DNA of 64,000 nt from Gammaproteobacteria bacterium (GTDB taxonomy: Bacteria > Pseudomonadota > Gammaproteobacteria > Tenderiales > Tenderiaceae): the NCBI GenBank assembly GCA_016200485.1, contig JACQEP010000007.1, positions 112,653 through 176,652 of the forward strand. Reading direction: 5' to 3'. The notes under the pieces were generated by a model, which had not been told where the DNA came from, ran no database searches, and worked only from the letters and a program-made list of their open reading frames with translations. Position 1 is the first letter of the stretch. Each line of letters opens with the position of its first letter. Below are positions 34,102 to 42,588 of the stretch, piece by piece. The position numbers and the translations under genes were made by a program.

Positions 34102-34680
34102 ATGAACGAATCAGACGCAGCGCGGCAGAAGTGGGATGGCCATTATCGTGATGCGGCGGATGTGCCGGCGATGCGAGTGGTGGCGGAAAATTTACATCTT
34201 GCACCTACGCAGGGACGAGGCCTGGAGTTGGCCTGTGGTCTGGCGGGTAACGCCTTTTTGTTGGCTGAACATGGATTGCAGATGGACGCCTGGGATATTT
34301 CACCGGTGGCAATCGAGCGCGTCAATCGCGAAGCGCAGCGTCGAGGTCTGGTCGTCCATGGCGCGGCGCGTGATGTGATGCAGCAGCCATTAGTACCGCA
34401 GAGTTATGATGTCATCGTGGCGACGCATTTTCTGGAAAGAGTACTGGCGCCGCAAATCTGCGCCGCGTTGCGTCCGGGTGGTTTGTTGTTTTATCAAACC
34501 TTCACCCGAACCCGTATTTCAGAAGGTGGGCCGAAAAAGGATGAATGGCGTCTGGCCGACGGCGAGTTGCTGCAACTATTTTCCGAGTTACGGGTGTTGG
34601 TGTATCGCGAGGAAGGTCTGGTGGGGAATGTACAGCGTGGCTTGCGTAATGAGGCGTTGCTTGTGGCGCAGAAGCTATAG
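34102..34680 (+). CDS. Class I SAM-dependent methyltransferase (TehB-like)
   Basis: The 192-residue protein has a Rossmann methyltransferase core: GLELACGLAGNAFLLAEHG (motif I), MDAWDISPVAIERVNREA (motif II) and SYDVIVATHFLERVLAPQI, then LRPGGLLFYQTF. Similar proteins are annotated as tellurite-resistance-like methyltransferases, but the substrate is unknown. ATG 34102 is 4 bp after the ntrX stop and is preceded by AAGGGTGATG; a longer frame overlaps ntrX. Confidence 0.82.
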   Translation: MNESDAARQKWDGHYRDAADVPAMRVVAENLHLAPTQGRGLELACGLAGNAFLLAEHGLQMDAWDISPVAIERVNREAQRRGLVVHGAARDVMQQPLVPQSYDVIVATHFLERVLAPQICAALRPGGLLFYQTFTRTRISEGGPKKDEWRLADGELLQLFSELRVLVYREEGLVGNVQRGLRNEALLVAQKL

Positions 34681-34703
34681 CCTGCTACACACTCAGAGGT
34701 TCC

Positions 34704-35582
34704 TTAATAAATTTCTTTTTCCCCCTCAGGCCTGCTCCGAAAACGCTGATAACCCCATTGGTATTGTTTAGGGATATGGCGCACGGCAGCCTCCATGGCT
34801 TGGTTAACCGCGCTGACCGAAATCGTTAAATCTTTTGCGTGTACGGATTCATCCACCGCACGGACATGAATTCGAAAGCCGCGCCCCCATGACAAGCGTT
34901 CGGCATAGGTGCAAATGACCACCGCGCCGGATTTTTGCGCCAGTCGCGAAACCAGGGTCATGGTGTTGGCCTGGATGCCGAAAAATGGCGCGAAGACGCC
35001 ACCGCTTTCACGCGGATCTTGATCGGGAAGGATGCCTACCAAATGATTTTGCGCCATCGCTTGATATAGCGCGCGTACCCCTTGGGCATTGGTCGGGACG
35101 AGGTGCGCGCCAAAGCGCTGCCGTGAGCTGCGAATGATTTCATCGATCGCCGCTTGGCGTGGCGGCCGATAGAGGCTGGTCATCGGATAGCGGCCGGAGA
35201 AATACAGGCCGGTCATTTCCCAGTTGCCAAGGTGTGGTGAGATCAGCAGTACGCCTTTGCCCTGACGCAGGCCATCCGTAATCAACGCTTCACCCACCGT
35301 TTCGCGCACCAGACGTTGCAGGCGCTGCTGACCACAGAACCAGACGATGCCACTTTCCATGAAGGTTTTGCTGATTTCGATCAACACCCGCCGCAATTGG
35401 TGACGTTGTGTTGCGGCATCCCATTCCGGGAAACACAGCTCGAGGTTAATTTTTGCCGTACGGCGCTGGCTATTGTCGACGAGAAAGAGCGCCCATCCCA
35501 GCGCCACACCCATGGCATGGGCCAGCGGCAGCGGTAGCCAGGACATGATACGCAATAGCATGCGGATGAGGACGATTCGCAT
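34704..35582 (-). CDS. Lipid A biosynthesis acyltransferase (LpxL/HtrB family)
   Basis: The 292-residue membrane-associated acyltransferase adds a secondary acyl chain to lipid A or a related lipid. An N-terminal hydrophobic segment (residues 9-34) precedes the HX4E catalytic motif (SPHLGNWE) and the conserved GILPDQDPRESGGVFAPFFG block. The family includes LpxL, LpxM and LpxP, and I cannot choose among them. It converges on the methyltransferase gene and is divergent from the NfeD gene. Confidence 0.9.
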   Translation of the reverse strand: MRIVLIRMLLRIMSWLPLPLAHAMGVALGWALFLVDNSQRRTAKINLELCFPEWDAATQRHQLRRVLIEISKTFMESGIVWFCGQQRLQRLVRETVGEALITDGLRQGKGVLLISPHLGNWEMTGLYFSGRYPMTSLYRPPRQAAIDEIIRSSRQRFGAHLVPTNAQGVRALYQAMAQNHLVGILPDQDPRESGGVFAPFFGIQANTMTLVSRLAQKSGAVVICTYAERLSWGRGFRIHVRAVDESVHAKDLTISVSAVNQAMEAAVRHIPKQYQWGYQRFRSRPEGEKEIY

Positions 35583-35646
35583 CAGGTTACGCTTGGGTTT
35601 ATTGAGCAGCGGAAATTCATAGGGTGCTGTGCCTGGCAGGTCCCGG

Positions 35647-35652
35647 TATAAT
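35647..35652 (+). promoter_or_regulatory. Probable -10 element of the nfeD-like gene
   Basis: A perfect TATAAT lies 54 bp before the start codon; the -35 region (GTGCTG at 17-bp spacing) is poor. Confidence 0.35.
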
Positions 35653-35705
35653 TCAGTCTGGCGGCTATTTTATCAGGGCTGCGCCCCTTTGTTTGGAATC
35701 ATCGA

Positions 35706-36155
35706 ATGGATCTGTTAACTCAATTGGAAACACACTGGTACTGGTTTGGCCTGTCGTTTGTGTTGCTGGCGTTAGAGGCCATATTTGGCAGCTTTCGTTA
35801 CCTGGCCGTCAGTGTTGCGGCCAGCGCCATGGGTGGGTTGACCTATCTCTATACCCACGTCGGGCTACCGGCGCAGCTGTTGTTTTTTGCTTTGGGCTCC
35901 GGTGTGTTTATCTGGATCGCCCGTTCCATTGTCAACGAGCGGACGACCAAGATTGCGCGGTTGCAACAAATCTATGCCAGCAAGGCCTATGTTGGCCGCG
36001 AATTTACCCTGACTTCACCCATCATTGAGCAGCGCGGTAGTCTCGACATCGATGATTATTGCTGGCGGTTAACGGGTGATGATAGCCCAGAAGGCGCCAA
36101 GGTCAGGGTGGTGGAAATGGGAGAAGGCTGGTTGAAAGTGGAACCGGTCGCGTAG
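35706..36155 (+). CDS. NfeD-like membrane protein
   Basis: The 149-residue product has two to three N-terminal membrane helices (about 12-32, 35-50, 52-74) and a C-terminal OB-fold of the NfeD C-terminal type (YVGREFTLTSPIIEQRGSLD...WRLTG...VRVVEMGEGWLKVE). NfeD proteins usually pair with a stomatin-like protein; none is next door. Its TAG stop is part of a palindromic repeat shared with the end of plsY. Confidence 0.85.
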   Translation: MDLLTQLETHWYWFGLSFVLLALEAIFGSFRYLAVSVAASAMGGLTYLYTHVGLPAQLLFFALGSGVFIWIARSIVNERTTKIARLQQIYASKAYVGREFTLTSPIIEQRGSLDIDDYCWRLTGDDSPEGAKVRVVEMGEGWLKVEPVA

Positions 36156-36182
36156 GGGCGATTCACGCATCGCCCGCCCCTA
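36152..36182. repeat. GTAGGGGCGATTC palindromic repeat (copy B)
   Basis: GTAGGGGCGATTCACGCATCG is followed by the inverted half CCCGCCCCTA. The TAG at 36153-36155 is the stop of nfeD, and the inverted TAG (read from 36182 to 36180) is the stop of convergent plsY, so both genes end inside the same element. It could also act as a bidirectional terminator. Confidence 0.85.
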
Positions 36183-36761
36183 TTTGATCTTGCCTTCACT
36201 GCCTTCCAGCAGTCGCTTGATATTGCCGCGATGACGCCAGATCAACAGTGTTGAAAGCACCAGCGCCAGGGTCATAAACACCGCCGAATCTTCCAGGCGC
36301 CACATGAATACCGGGGCCATGACGGCAGCGGTAATCGCCGACAGCGATGAAATTTTGAACAGCTTGGCCATCAACAGCCAGGTACCGATGACCGCCAGCG
36401 CCACCGGCCAGGAGATGCCGAGCAGGACGCCGAGCGCGGTCGCCACACCCTTGCCGCCGTGAAAGCCAAAAAACACCGGGTAGAGGTGACCGAGAAACGC
36501 GGCCAGACCGATGGCCGCCAGGATGTGATCCTCGGCGCCAAGGGCGCGCGCGATCAGTACCGGAATCAGCCCCTTGAGCATGTCGCCCGCCAGTGTAATC
36601 GCCGCTGCCTTCTTGCCGCCCAGACGCAGCACATTGGTGGCGCCGGGATTGCCGGAACCCTCGTGGCGTGGATCGGGCAGGTTCATCAGCTTCGAGACGA
36701 TGACGCCGGTGGAGATCGAACCCAGTAGATAAGCGAATACAGTCAGGCCAATATCAAGCAT
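36180..36761 (-). CDS. plsY: Glycerol-3-phosphate acyltransferase PlsY
   Basis: The 193-residue polytopic enzyme transfers acyl groups from acyl phosphate to glycerol-3-phosphate in phospholipid synthesis. Motifs are YLLGSISTGVIVSKL, DPRHEGSGNPGATNVLR (motif 1), GHLYPVFFGFHGGKGVATA (motif 2) and a basic C-terminal tail. ATG 36761 is preferred over TTG 36779. It is divergent from folB. Confidence 0.95.
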   Translation of the reverse strand: MLDIGLTVFAYLLGSISTGVIVSKLMNLPDPRHEGSGNPGATNVLRLGGKKAAAITLAGDMLKGLIPVLIARALGAEDHILAAIGLAAFLGHLYPVFFGFHGGKGVATALGVLLGISWPVALAVIGTWLLMAKLFKISSLSAITAAVMAPVFMWRLEDSAVFMTLALVLSTLLIWRHRGNIKRLLEGSEGKIK

Positions 36762-36854
36762 AATAAACCGTAAAGACAACAGAGACTGGGGCGTAATGAT
36801 AAGGCAAAATTGCCGTTTATGCGCGCCCTTTAATGCAGGATCCTTGGTAACGAC

Positions 36855-37211
36855 ATGGACATTATCTATTTAAGCGGGCTAAAGATTGAAACCGTGATCG
36901 GGGTCTACGACTGGGAGCGGCGCGTCAAACAACGGGTGATCATCGATCTGGAAATGGCGACGGATATTCGCAAGGCGGCGGCCACGGATGCGCTCGACGA
37001 TACCCTCAATTACAAGGCCGTTGCCAAACGGCTGATTGAATTTGTCGGCGGCAGTCAGTTTCAGCTGGTCGAAACACTGGCCGAACGTATTGCCGATTTG
37101 GTGCTGCAAGAATTTAATGTGCCATGGTTGCGCCTGCGGCTGAACAAACAGGGTGCGGTGCGCGGCGCCACTGACGTGGGTGTGATCATCGAGCGCGGCA
37201 CGAAACCTTAA
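36855..37211 (+). CDS. folB: Dihydroneopterin aldolase
   Basis: The 118-residue enzyme converts dihydroneopterin to hydroxymethyl-dihydropterin in folate synthesis. Typical blocks are MDIIYLSGLKIETVIGVYDW, DALDDTLNYKAVAKRL and the catalytic Glu region VETLAERIADLVL, ending with LRLRLNKQGAVRGATDVGV. folK follows after 1 bp. Confidence 0.95.
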   Translation: MDIIYLSGLKIETVIGVYDWERRVKQRVIIDLEMATDIRKAAATDALDDTLNYKAVAKRLIEFVGGSQFQLVETLAERIADLVLQEFNVPWLRLRLNKQGAVRGATDVGVIIERGTKP

Positions 37212-37212
37212 T

Positions 37213-37704
37213 ATGGCACATATTTACATCAGCATCGGTAGCAATATCGATCCGGCGCGGCATGTGCGCGCGGCAGTGGCGGCATTACGCGAGCAATTTA
37301 CTGATGTCACGCTGTCATCGGTCTATGAAAGCAAGGCCGTGGGATTCGATGGCGATAATTTCTATAATCTAGTGACCGCTGCCAAGACAGGGCAGGCGGT
37401 GCATGAGGTTGCCCGCATCCTGCGCCAGATAGAAGACCGTTTTGGCCACGACCGCCGTGGTCCCCGCTTCAGTTCGCGTACTGTTGATCTTGATTTGTTG
37501 TTGTACGACGATCGGGTGTTGAATGAAGTCGGCCTGGTATTGCCGCGCGAAGAGATTGTCAAAAATGCCTTTGTCTTGCAGCCATTGGCCGAGATTGCGC
37601 CACAAGTGGTACATCCATTGTTGAAGAAGAATTACGCCGAGTTGTGGTGCGAATTCGACAAGTCGAAACAGAGTTTGTGGCCGGTTGAGCTTGAATTCTC
37701 GTGA
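37213..37704 (+). CDS. folK: Hydroxymethyl-dihydropterin pyrophosphokinase
   Basis: The 163-residue enzyme transfers pyrophosphate to hydroxymethyl-dihydropterin, the step after FolB. Signatures are YISIGSNIDPARHVRAA, YESKAVGFDGDNFYN and RRGPRFSSRTVDLDLLLYDD with the metal-binding DLD. It forms an operon with folB. A palindromic repeat follows 24 bp after the stop. Confidence 0.96.
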   Translation: MAHIYISIGSNIDPARHVRAAVAALREQFTDVTLSSVYESKAVGFDGDNFYNLVTAAKTGQAVHEVARILRQIEDRFGHDRRGPRFSSRTVDLDLLLYDDRVLNEVGLVLPREEIVKNAFVLQPLAEIAPQVVHPLLKKNYAELWCEFDKSKQSLWPVELEFS

Positions 37705-37727
37705 GGATGTTATTGCGCAAGTCAATT

Positions 37728-37755
37728 GTAGGGGCGATTCATGAATCGCCCCTAC
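37728..37755. repeat. GTAGGGGCGATTC palindromic repeat (copy C)
   Basis: This is the most perfect copy: GTAGGGGCGATTC, then ATGAATCGCCCCTAC, a full palindrome around an internal ATTCATGAAT. Its right end, read on the minus strand, provides the TAG stop of copD (37754-37752). It separates convergent folK and copD. Confidence 0.9.
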
Positions 37756-38744
37756 ATTGTAGATTCTTCTTCCATGTGTGTTGCGGGTGTTTGTTGCGAC
37801 AACATGGCAGCCAGCGCTAATACGATGATCAATAACACGGCCTCAAATCGTAAAGTCTGCTGAAACGCCTGCGGCGTTGCCTCGTGCGGGTTGGTGGTAA
37901 AAAAGCGATCAAATGGTACCAGGTAATGCGGTGGCTCCAGTTTGGCCCAGCGTAGCAGAGTCGGTACGGCGGCGTAACGGTGATGAGCACCTAGGGCCAT
38001 CATCAATAACACAAATCCAACCTTGATCAGCAGTATCCGGCCATAAGTGGTTGCCCACAACGCATCCCAGCTACCGACTTGTAGCCAGGCGTTGTAAATG
38101 CCGGAAAAAATGACCATCGCCAATGCAATCGCCGATAAACGGGATAGCGCTAAAATAGCGTTAGCAATGGTGGCTGGTGCGGGAGGAGCGCTGCTGCGCA
38201 GTGCCGGCAGCACAATCAGCGATATTGTGATAATGCCACCGCCCCATAACAAACCGCCGCTGATATGGACAATATTGGCGAAGTTAGAGAGTGTGAAAAC
38301 GCCGTCATCACCGGAGTGGCTAGCGGTGCTTAAGGTGCCAATGATGACTAGCAAGGTGCTAAAGCTGAGGTAAGGAATTAGTTGGCCATTAGTAATCCGC
38401 CGCCAATGCCAGGCCCAGAATATTCCTGTTACGATCGCGGCACAGATGCGTATCAGCCACAGTTGCCCATAATGCGTTTCAAACAATACGGTGCTCACCA
38501 TCGGCAGGGCATCAATGACCGAGCGTTCACTGATGCTCGCCGTCTGGAGTAATAATCCCGCTGTACTACTGACGGTAAAACCCAGCAGACATGTACCCAG
38601 CAGTTTCCACAAACGGCGGTGCAGCTGCGGGGTTGCTTGGTAGGCGGGTAACATCCATAAACTGCAAGTGACGGCGCCAACGGCGGTGGTCAACATCAGC
38701 AAATCGCCGGCAATGGCGATCGCGATGGGGATGTTGTCCAGCAT
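37752..38744 (-). CDS. copD: Copper resistance membrane protein CopD
   Basis: The 330-residue polytopic protein has about eight membrane helices and the CopD-type core: STASHSGDD, NIVHISGGLLWGGGIITISL, RLSAIALAMVIFSGIYNAWLQ, YGRILLIKVGFVLLMMALGAHHR. The membrane His residues probably handle copper. It follows copC by 9 bp on the same strand, forming a copC-copD pair for copper uptake or handling. Its stop codon lies in repeat copy C. Confidence 0.92.
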   Translation of the reverse strand: MLDNIPIAIAIAGDLLMLTTAVGAVTCSLWMLPAYQATPQLHRRLWKLLGTCLLGFTVSSTAGLLLQTASISERSVIDALPMVSTVLFETHYGQLWLIRICAAIVTGIFWAWHWRRITNGQLIPYLSFSTLLVIIGTLSTASHSGDDGVFTLSNFANIVHISGGLLWGGGIITISLIVLPALRSSAPPAPATIANAILALSRLSAIALAMVIFSGIYNAWLQVGSWDALWATTYGRILLIKVGFVLLMMALGAHHRYAAVPTLLRWAKLEPPHYLVPFDRFFTTNPHEATPQAFQQTLRFEAVLLIIVLALAAMLSQQTPATHMEEESTM

Positions 38745-38753
38745 CGGCTGACG

Positions 38754-39119
38754 TTACTTGATGGTGAAGGTGTAGTCACCTTTCATCTTGTGGCCGTCCA
38801 GCGACACGATATTCCACATCACTTTGTAAACGCCGGCAGGCAACGCGGGGAGTTCGACCGACATTTCATTGTGGCCATCGCCCTTGATCGTGGTGTTTGC
38901 GGTATCGATCTGTTTGCCGCTGGCATCGAGGACGTGGATAGCGCTGAATTTAGGTTCCAGCGCCTTGGCGAACATCAGGTTAACCGCCTTGGGCGGCGTA
39001 GTCAGTACCGCATCTTTGGCTGGATCGGTGCCAAGAATTTTGGCGTGGGCAGAGGCAAAGTTGGGAAATGCAATAAAACCGGCGATCACTAACATTAAGG
39101 CAAACAGCTGGCGCGACAT
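38754..39119 (-). CDS. copC: Periplasmic copper-binding protein CopC
   Basis: The 121-residue product has a signal peptide ending SASA-like before the mature HAKILGTDPAKD, so that His becomes residue 1 of the mature protein, the Cu(II) ligand of CopC. The C-terminal block IVSLDGHKMKGDYTF supplies a second His. There is no Met-rich Cu(I) loop, so it is of the Cu(II)-only type. AGAGGAG lies upstream of the ATG. Confidence 0.92.
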   Translation of the reverse strand: MSRQLFALMLVIAGFIAFPNFASAHAKILGTDPAKDAVLTTPPKAVNLMFAKALEPKFSAIHVLDASGKQIDTANTTIKGDGHNEMSVELPALPAGVYKVMWNIVSLDGHKMKGDYTFTIK

Positions 39120-39197
39120 GGGTTAGGCTCCTCTAAGATTCGGTGTTACTAATATATAATATCGTGTTACCGATGGTGTGTCGATCCCGGGCCGTTT

Positions 39198-39944
39198 TTA
39201 ATAGCCCAATGACCGACCACCATCCACATTCAAAATCTGGCCGCTAACATAATCGGCATCGCGGACTAAATATCGTACTGCGCGAGCAATATCAGCCGGT
39301 ACACCCTGGCGTTTGAGGGCGGTGCGGTCGATGATTTCGGCCTTGTTCTCCTCGGCCAGTTCATGTTCCGGCCACAAAATCGCGCCCGGTGCTACGCCAT
39401 TCACTCGGACATTCGGCCCCAGTTCACGCGCCAGGCTCATGGTCAGCATCGCCAAGCCAGCCTTAGCGATGCTATACACGGGAAAGCCTTTCATCGGCCG
39501 CTGGGCGTGAATGTCAATAATGTTCACGATGCAGCCGTGCTGTCTGGCCAGGGCAGCCGCGGCAGCCTGCGATAGAAACAATGGTGCTTTAAGATTGCTG
39601 CCGACCAGATCATCCCAATGGCGCTCGGTAATGCTGCCGATAGCGGTGGGATAAAAGGTGGAGGCATTATTTACCAGCACATCGAGCCGTCCCCATGCCG
39701 ACTCGGCAGCGTGTACAAGGCCTGGCAAGGCGCTAACGTCGAGCAAATCGGCCTGGATCAAGATCACCGAGTTGGGGCGCAGCCGGTTTAGCTCGACATG
39801 CAGCACTTCGGCCGCAGAGCGAGAACTGCGATAATGTAGCGCGATGTTCATGCCCTCGGCATGCAGGGTGCGGGCAATGGTGGCGCCAATGCGATGCGCC
39901 GCACCGGTAATCAGGGCCACCTTGTCAGTCAACTCAGTATTCAT
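39198..39944 (-). CDS. folM: Pteridine reductase / dihydromonapterin reductase-like SDR
   Basis: The 248-residue short-chain dehydrogenase has the nucleotide site ALITGAAHRIGATIA, where Arg replaces the usual Gly as in pteridine reductases (PTR1, FolM), then LVNNASTFYP, the YSIAK active site and PGAILWPE. The pterin role fits folB and folK 1.5 kb away, although copC-copD lie between. An ordinary SDR on another substrate cannot be excluded. AGGAG precedes the ATG. Confidence 0.8.
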   Translation of the reverse strand: MNTELTDKVALITGAAHRIGATIARTLHAEGMNIALHYRSSRSAAEVLHVELNRLRPNSVILIQADLLDVSALPGLVHAAESAWGRLDVLVNNASTFYPTAIGSITERHWDDLVGSNLKAPLFLSQAAAAALARQHGCIVNIIDIHAQRPMKGFPVYSIAKAGLAMLTMSLARELGPNVRVNGVAPGAILWPEHELAEENKAEIIDRTALKRQGVPADIARAVRYLVRDADYVSGQILNVDGGRSLGY

Positions 39945-40025
39945 GCCCGAGACTCCTATGTAATTTGATAAACTCTAGCGCATTACATTATCGCTGCAAA
40001 CGCCACTTTTTCTCAGGTACCGATT

Positions 40026-41201
40026 TTGGCTATCGATTTTCCCCAACCTTCTGCTGAAGCCAGTGCTCATAGCCAGCGCCTGGTCGACACAATTCGATCC
40101 GAGATTATAGCCGCAGGTGGCCGCATCAGTTTTGCCCGATTCATGGAACTGGCCTTGTATGCGCCGGGATTAGGCTACTACGTCGCCGGTGCCCGCAAAT
40201 TTGGCGAAGCCGGAGATTATGTCACGGCACCGGAAATTTCACCGTTGTTCGCCCGTTGTCTGGCGCGGCAATGCCGACAGGTGTTGGATCAAATTGAAGG
40301 CGGCGACATTCTCGAATTCGGCGCCGGTTCCGGTGCCATGGCAACCGATATGCTGCTTGAACTCGAAACACTTAATTGTCTGCCGCAGCATTATTACATC
40401 ATTGAAGTCAGTCCCGATCTGCAACAGCGACAACGTGAGACTTTGCTGAACCGTGCTCCGCATTTGCAAGCGTTCGTCAGCTGGCTGGATAAACTACCGC
40501 AGAGTTTTCATGGTGTGGTGCTGGCTAATGAAGTCATTGATGCGATGCCGGTGCATCTGCTGCAGTTTGATGGCGCCGAGTTTGGTGAGCGTTATGTTGC
40601 GTGGGAGGCGGAGACGTTTGTCTGGGTGGATGGCCCGCTAAGTACAGTGGAGTTGCAACAAGCGATTGTCCATTTAAAAAATGAAATAGCCGATGAATTA
40701 GATTTTGGCTACATTACTGAAATCAATCTTGCGCTGAATGGCTGGATCGCCGCGCTAGGCAATATGCTGACGGCAGGCGCTGTGCTGCTGATCGATTACG
40801 GCTTTCCGCGTCACGAGTATTATCATCCCGATCGCAACACCGGCACGCTGATGTGCCACTATCGGCATCGTTCGCATCCCGATCCTTTCGTCTGGCCGGG
40901 ATTGCAGGATATCACCGCCCATGTTGATTTTACGGCGGTGGCTGAGGCAGCGGATGCCGCCAGTTTGGATGTCGCGGGTTATACCAGCCAGGCGCAATTC
41001 CTGCTTGGCTGCGGATTGGGTGAAATATTGCAGCAAGCCGCAACGGATGATGTGCGCACGCATTTGACTATGACCCAGGCGGTAAAAAAACTCACGCTGC
41101 CGAGCGAGATGGGCGAGTTGTTCAAGGTGATGGCATTGACGCGTAGCGTTGACTTGATGTTGCAGGGGTTTTCAGTGCAGGACCGGCGGCACAGACTTTA
41201 A
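40026..41201 (+). CDS. MidA/NDUFAF7-type SAM-dependent methyltransferase (COG1565)
   Basis: The 391-residue protein has the family opening ISFARFMELALYAPGLGYY, a KFGEAGDYVTAPEISPLFAR block, the SAM site GGDILEFGAGSGAMATDML and VVLANEVIDAMPVHL. The eukaryotic relative NDUFAF7 methylates an Arg of respiratory complex I; the bacterial target is not established. Translation starts at TTG 40026 with AGGT nine bases upstream. Divergent from folM. Confidence 0.9.
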   Translation: MAIDFPQPSAEASAHSQRLVDTIRSEIIAAGGRISFARFMELALYAPGLGYYVAGARKFGEAGDYVTAPEISPLFARCLARQCRQVLDQIEGGDILEFGAGSGAMATDMLLELETLNCLPQHYYIIEVSPDLQQRQRETLLNRAPHLQAFVSWLDKLPQSFHGVVLANEVIDAMPVHLLQFDGAEFGERYVAWEAETFVWVDGPLSTVELQQAIVHLKNEIADELDFGYITEINLALNGWIAALGNMLTAGAVLLIDYGFPRHEYYHPDRNTGTLMCHYRHRSHPDPFVWPGLQDITAHVDFTAVAEAADAASLDVAGYTSQAQFLLGCGLGEILQQAATDDVRTHLTMTQAVKKLTLPSEMGELFKVMALTRSVDLMLQGFSVQDRRHRL

Positions 41202-41294
41202 AGTCGTCCGCGGGGTGTTATTTGGCATGTGTGGCTGTGACAAATTATTTTGACTGAGATGGTGCAGGAGACTGGCATCACAGTTTGTTTTATA

Positions 41295-42275
41295 TTACTC
41301 GTGCCCGGTCTTCTGATCTTTTGATGACTCGGGTAGTATTCGTTTCCAGTGCTTGTCGTCTCTGAAAACCTCATGTTTTGCCCATGATGCAAACTCCGCG
41401 CGTGTAATACAGCCCGTGGATCTTTTGCCGGAACCAGCGACGGTCTTGTAAATTACCTTGCGTGCTGCAGGATCGGGTTCGCTGGATTCGTCGACAATCT
41501 GGCGCACGGACCAATCGTCGCCATAACAACCGTTGCTGTAATAGCCACCTAAGTGAAGTTGTGTCGCCTGCATATGTCCTTGGGCGCGTGCCTTGGTGAC
41601 CAGCTCATAGATCAGGAGTAAATCGTCCTCTGTAACATCAACAAAGGAGTTGATTTCTTTCAACGCGTTCAAAAAATCCTCGTGTGAGATGGATTCCTGT
41701 GTCGCCGCTGACGCTGTATGTTTTTTCTCCCTTCCCCAGAATGCTGGATAGCGACGCCAGGGAAAAAAAGCATTGAAGACGATAGCGCAGACGAGAATGG
41801 CGACCACATTTAACATGACTGGGGAGAGAACGAATTGATAGCCTAAGTCATGCAGTGCAGGGCCGCCGATCACCGCCGTGAGCGCGGTAGCACCGCCGGG
41901 TGGATGAATGCAGCGGAGGTAATGCATCAACAATATCGCCAACGCTACTGCCGTGGCGCCGGCCAAAAAAGTATTGGGAATGGTCTGTGCACAGACAACG
42001 CCGACCAATGCGGATATGAAGTGGCTCGCGACCAGGGGCCAGGGTTGCGACAAGACCCCATGAGGAACAGCAAACAGGAGTACCGCTGAGGCACCCATGG
42101 AAGCAGTGATGAAAAGCGCATCAGTGCCGTTGAGGGAATGCCGGCTGATGACAGCAACGACGAAGATTCCTAGGAATCCGCCGAGGGCGGAAACAAATTT
42201 TTCCTTGTGGCTAAGCGTGCCTCCTTGTACCCCCAGGAGATGCAACCAATGACGCAGGTGTTTTGTTGGTGACAT
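41295..42275 (-). CDS. HPP family integral membrane protein with unusual C-terminal domain
   Basis: The 326-residue product has an N-terminal HPP domain (residues about 20-180) with four to five membrane helices and the signature LRCIHPPGGATALTAVIGG, then FNAFFPWRRYP. HPP proteins have been linked to nitrite transport in chloroplasts and cyanobacteria. The C-terminal 140 residues are soluble, with blocks HEDFLNALKEINSFVDVTED, YYSNGCYGDDWSVRQI and TRAEFASWAKHEVFRDDKHW, and are not the CBS domains often fused to HPP; I do not recognise them. ATG 42275 chosen; the longer frame to 42383 lacks conservation. Confidence 0.82.
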   Translation of the reverse strand: MSPTKHLRHWLHLLGVQGGTLSHKEKFVSALGGFLGIFVVAVISRHSLNGTDALFITASMGASAVLLFAVPHGVLSQPWPLVASHFISALVGVVCAQTIPNTFLAGATAVALAILLMHYLRCIHPPGGATALTAVIGGPALHDLGYQFVLSPVMLNVVAILVCAIVFNAFFPWRRYPAFWGREKKHTASAATQESISHEDFLNALKEINSFVDVTEDDLLLIYELVTKARAQGHMQATQLHLGGYYSNGCYGDDWSVRQIVDESSEPDPAARKVIYKTVAGSGKRSTGCITRAEFASWAKHEVFRDDKHWKRILPESSKDQKTGHE

Positions 42276-42588
42276 CTTTTGTCCTGGATGAATCAAGCAA
42301 GCAGTTGCGGTGCCTGGATAGATAAAATGTATAATAAATATTACTTTATATGGTCTACAAGAACAAGCGCGAAGGGTTGTCACCGTGTTTCATAAACCTT
42401 TTGTAAATAAAGGCGATGCTTTATGTTCAGTTTTTGGTTGTCTGGCAGAGGGTGTTTCTGAAGCTGAAAACAATGATCGGTGGCATCTTCTGTGATTGAG
42501 GGTATCCTGATCTTATTTCCTCCTGCTGTTTGTGGGAGGGCCAGGGCAAGAGTGAAATACACATCACCAAGTTTGAATTCGGATCATC
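42276..42588. other. 313-bp divergent intergenic region
   Basis: AT-rich DNA between the HPP gene and the flavoprotein gene. A TATAAT-like run near 42330 could serve either direction. I see no repeat, RNA gene or good terminator. Confidence 0.4.
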
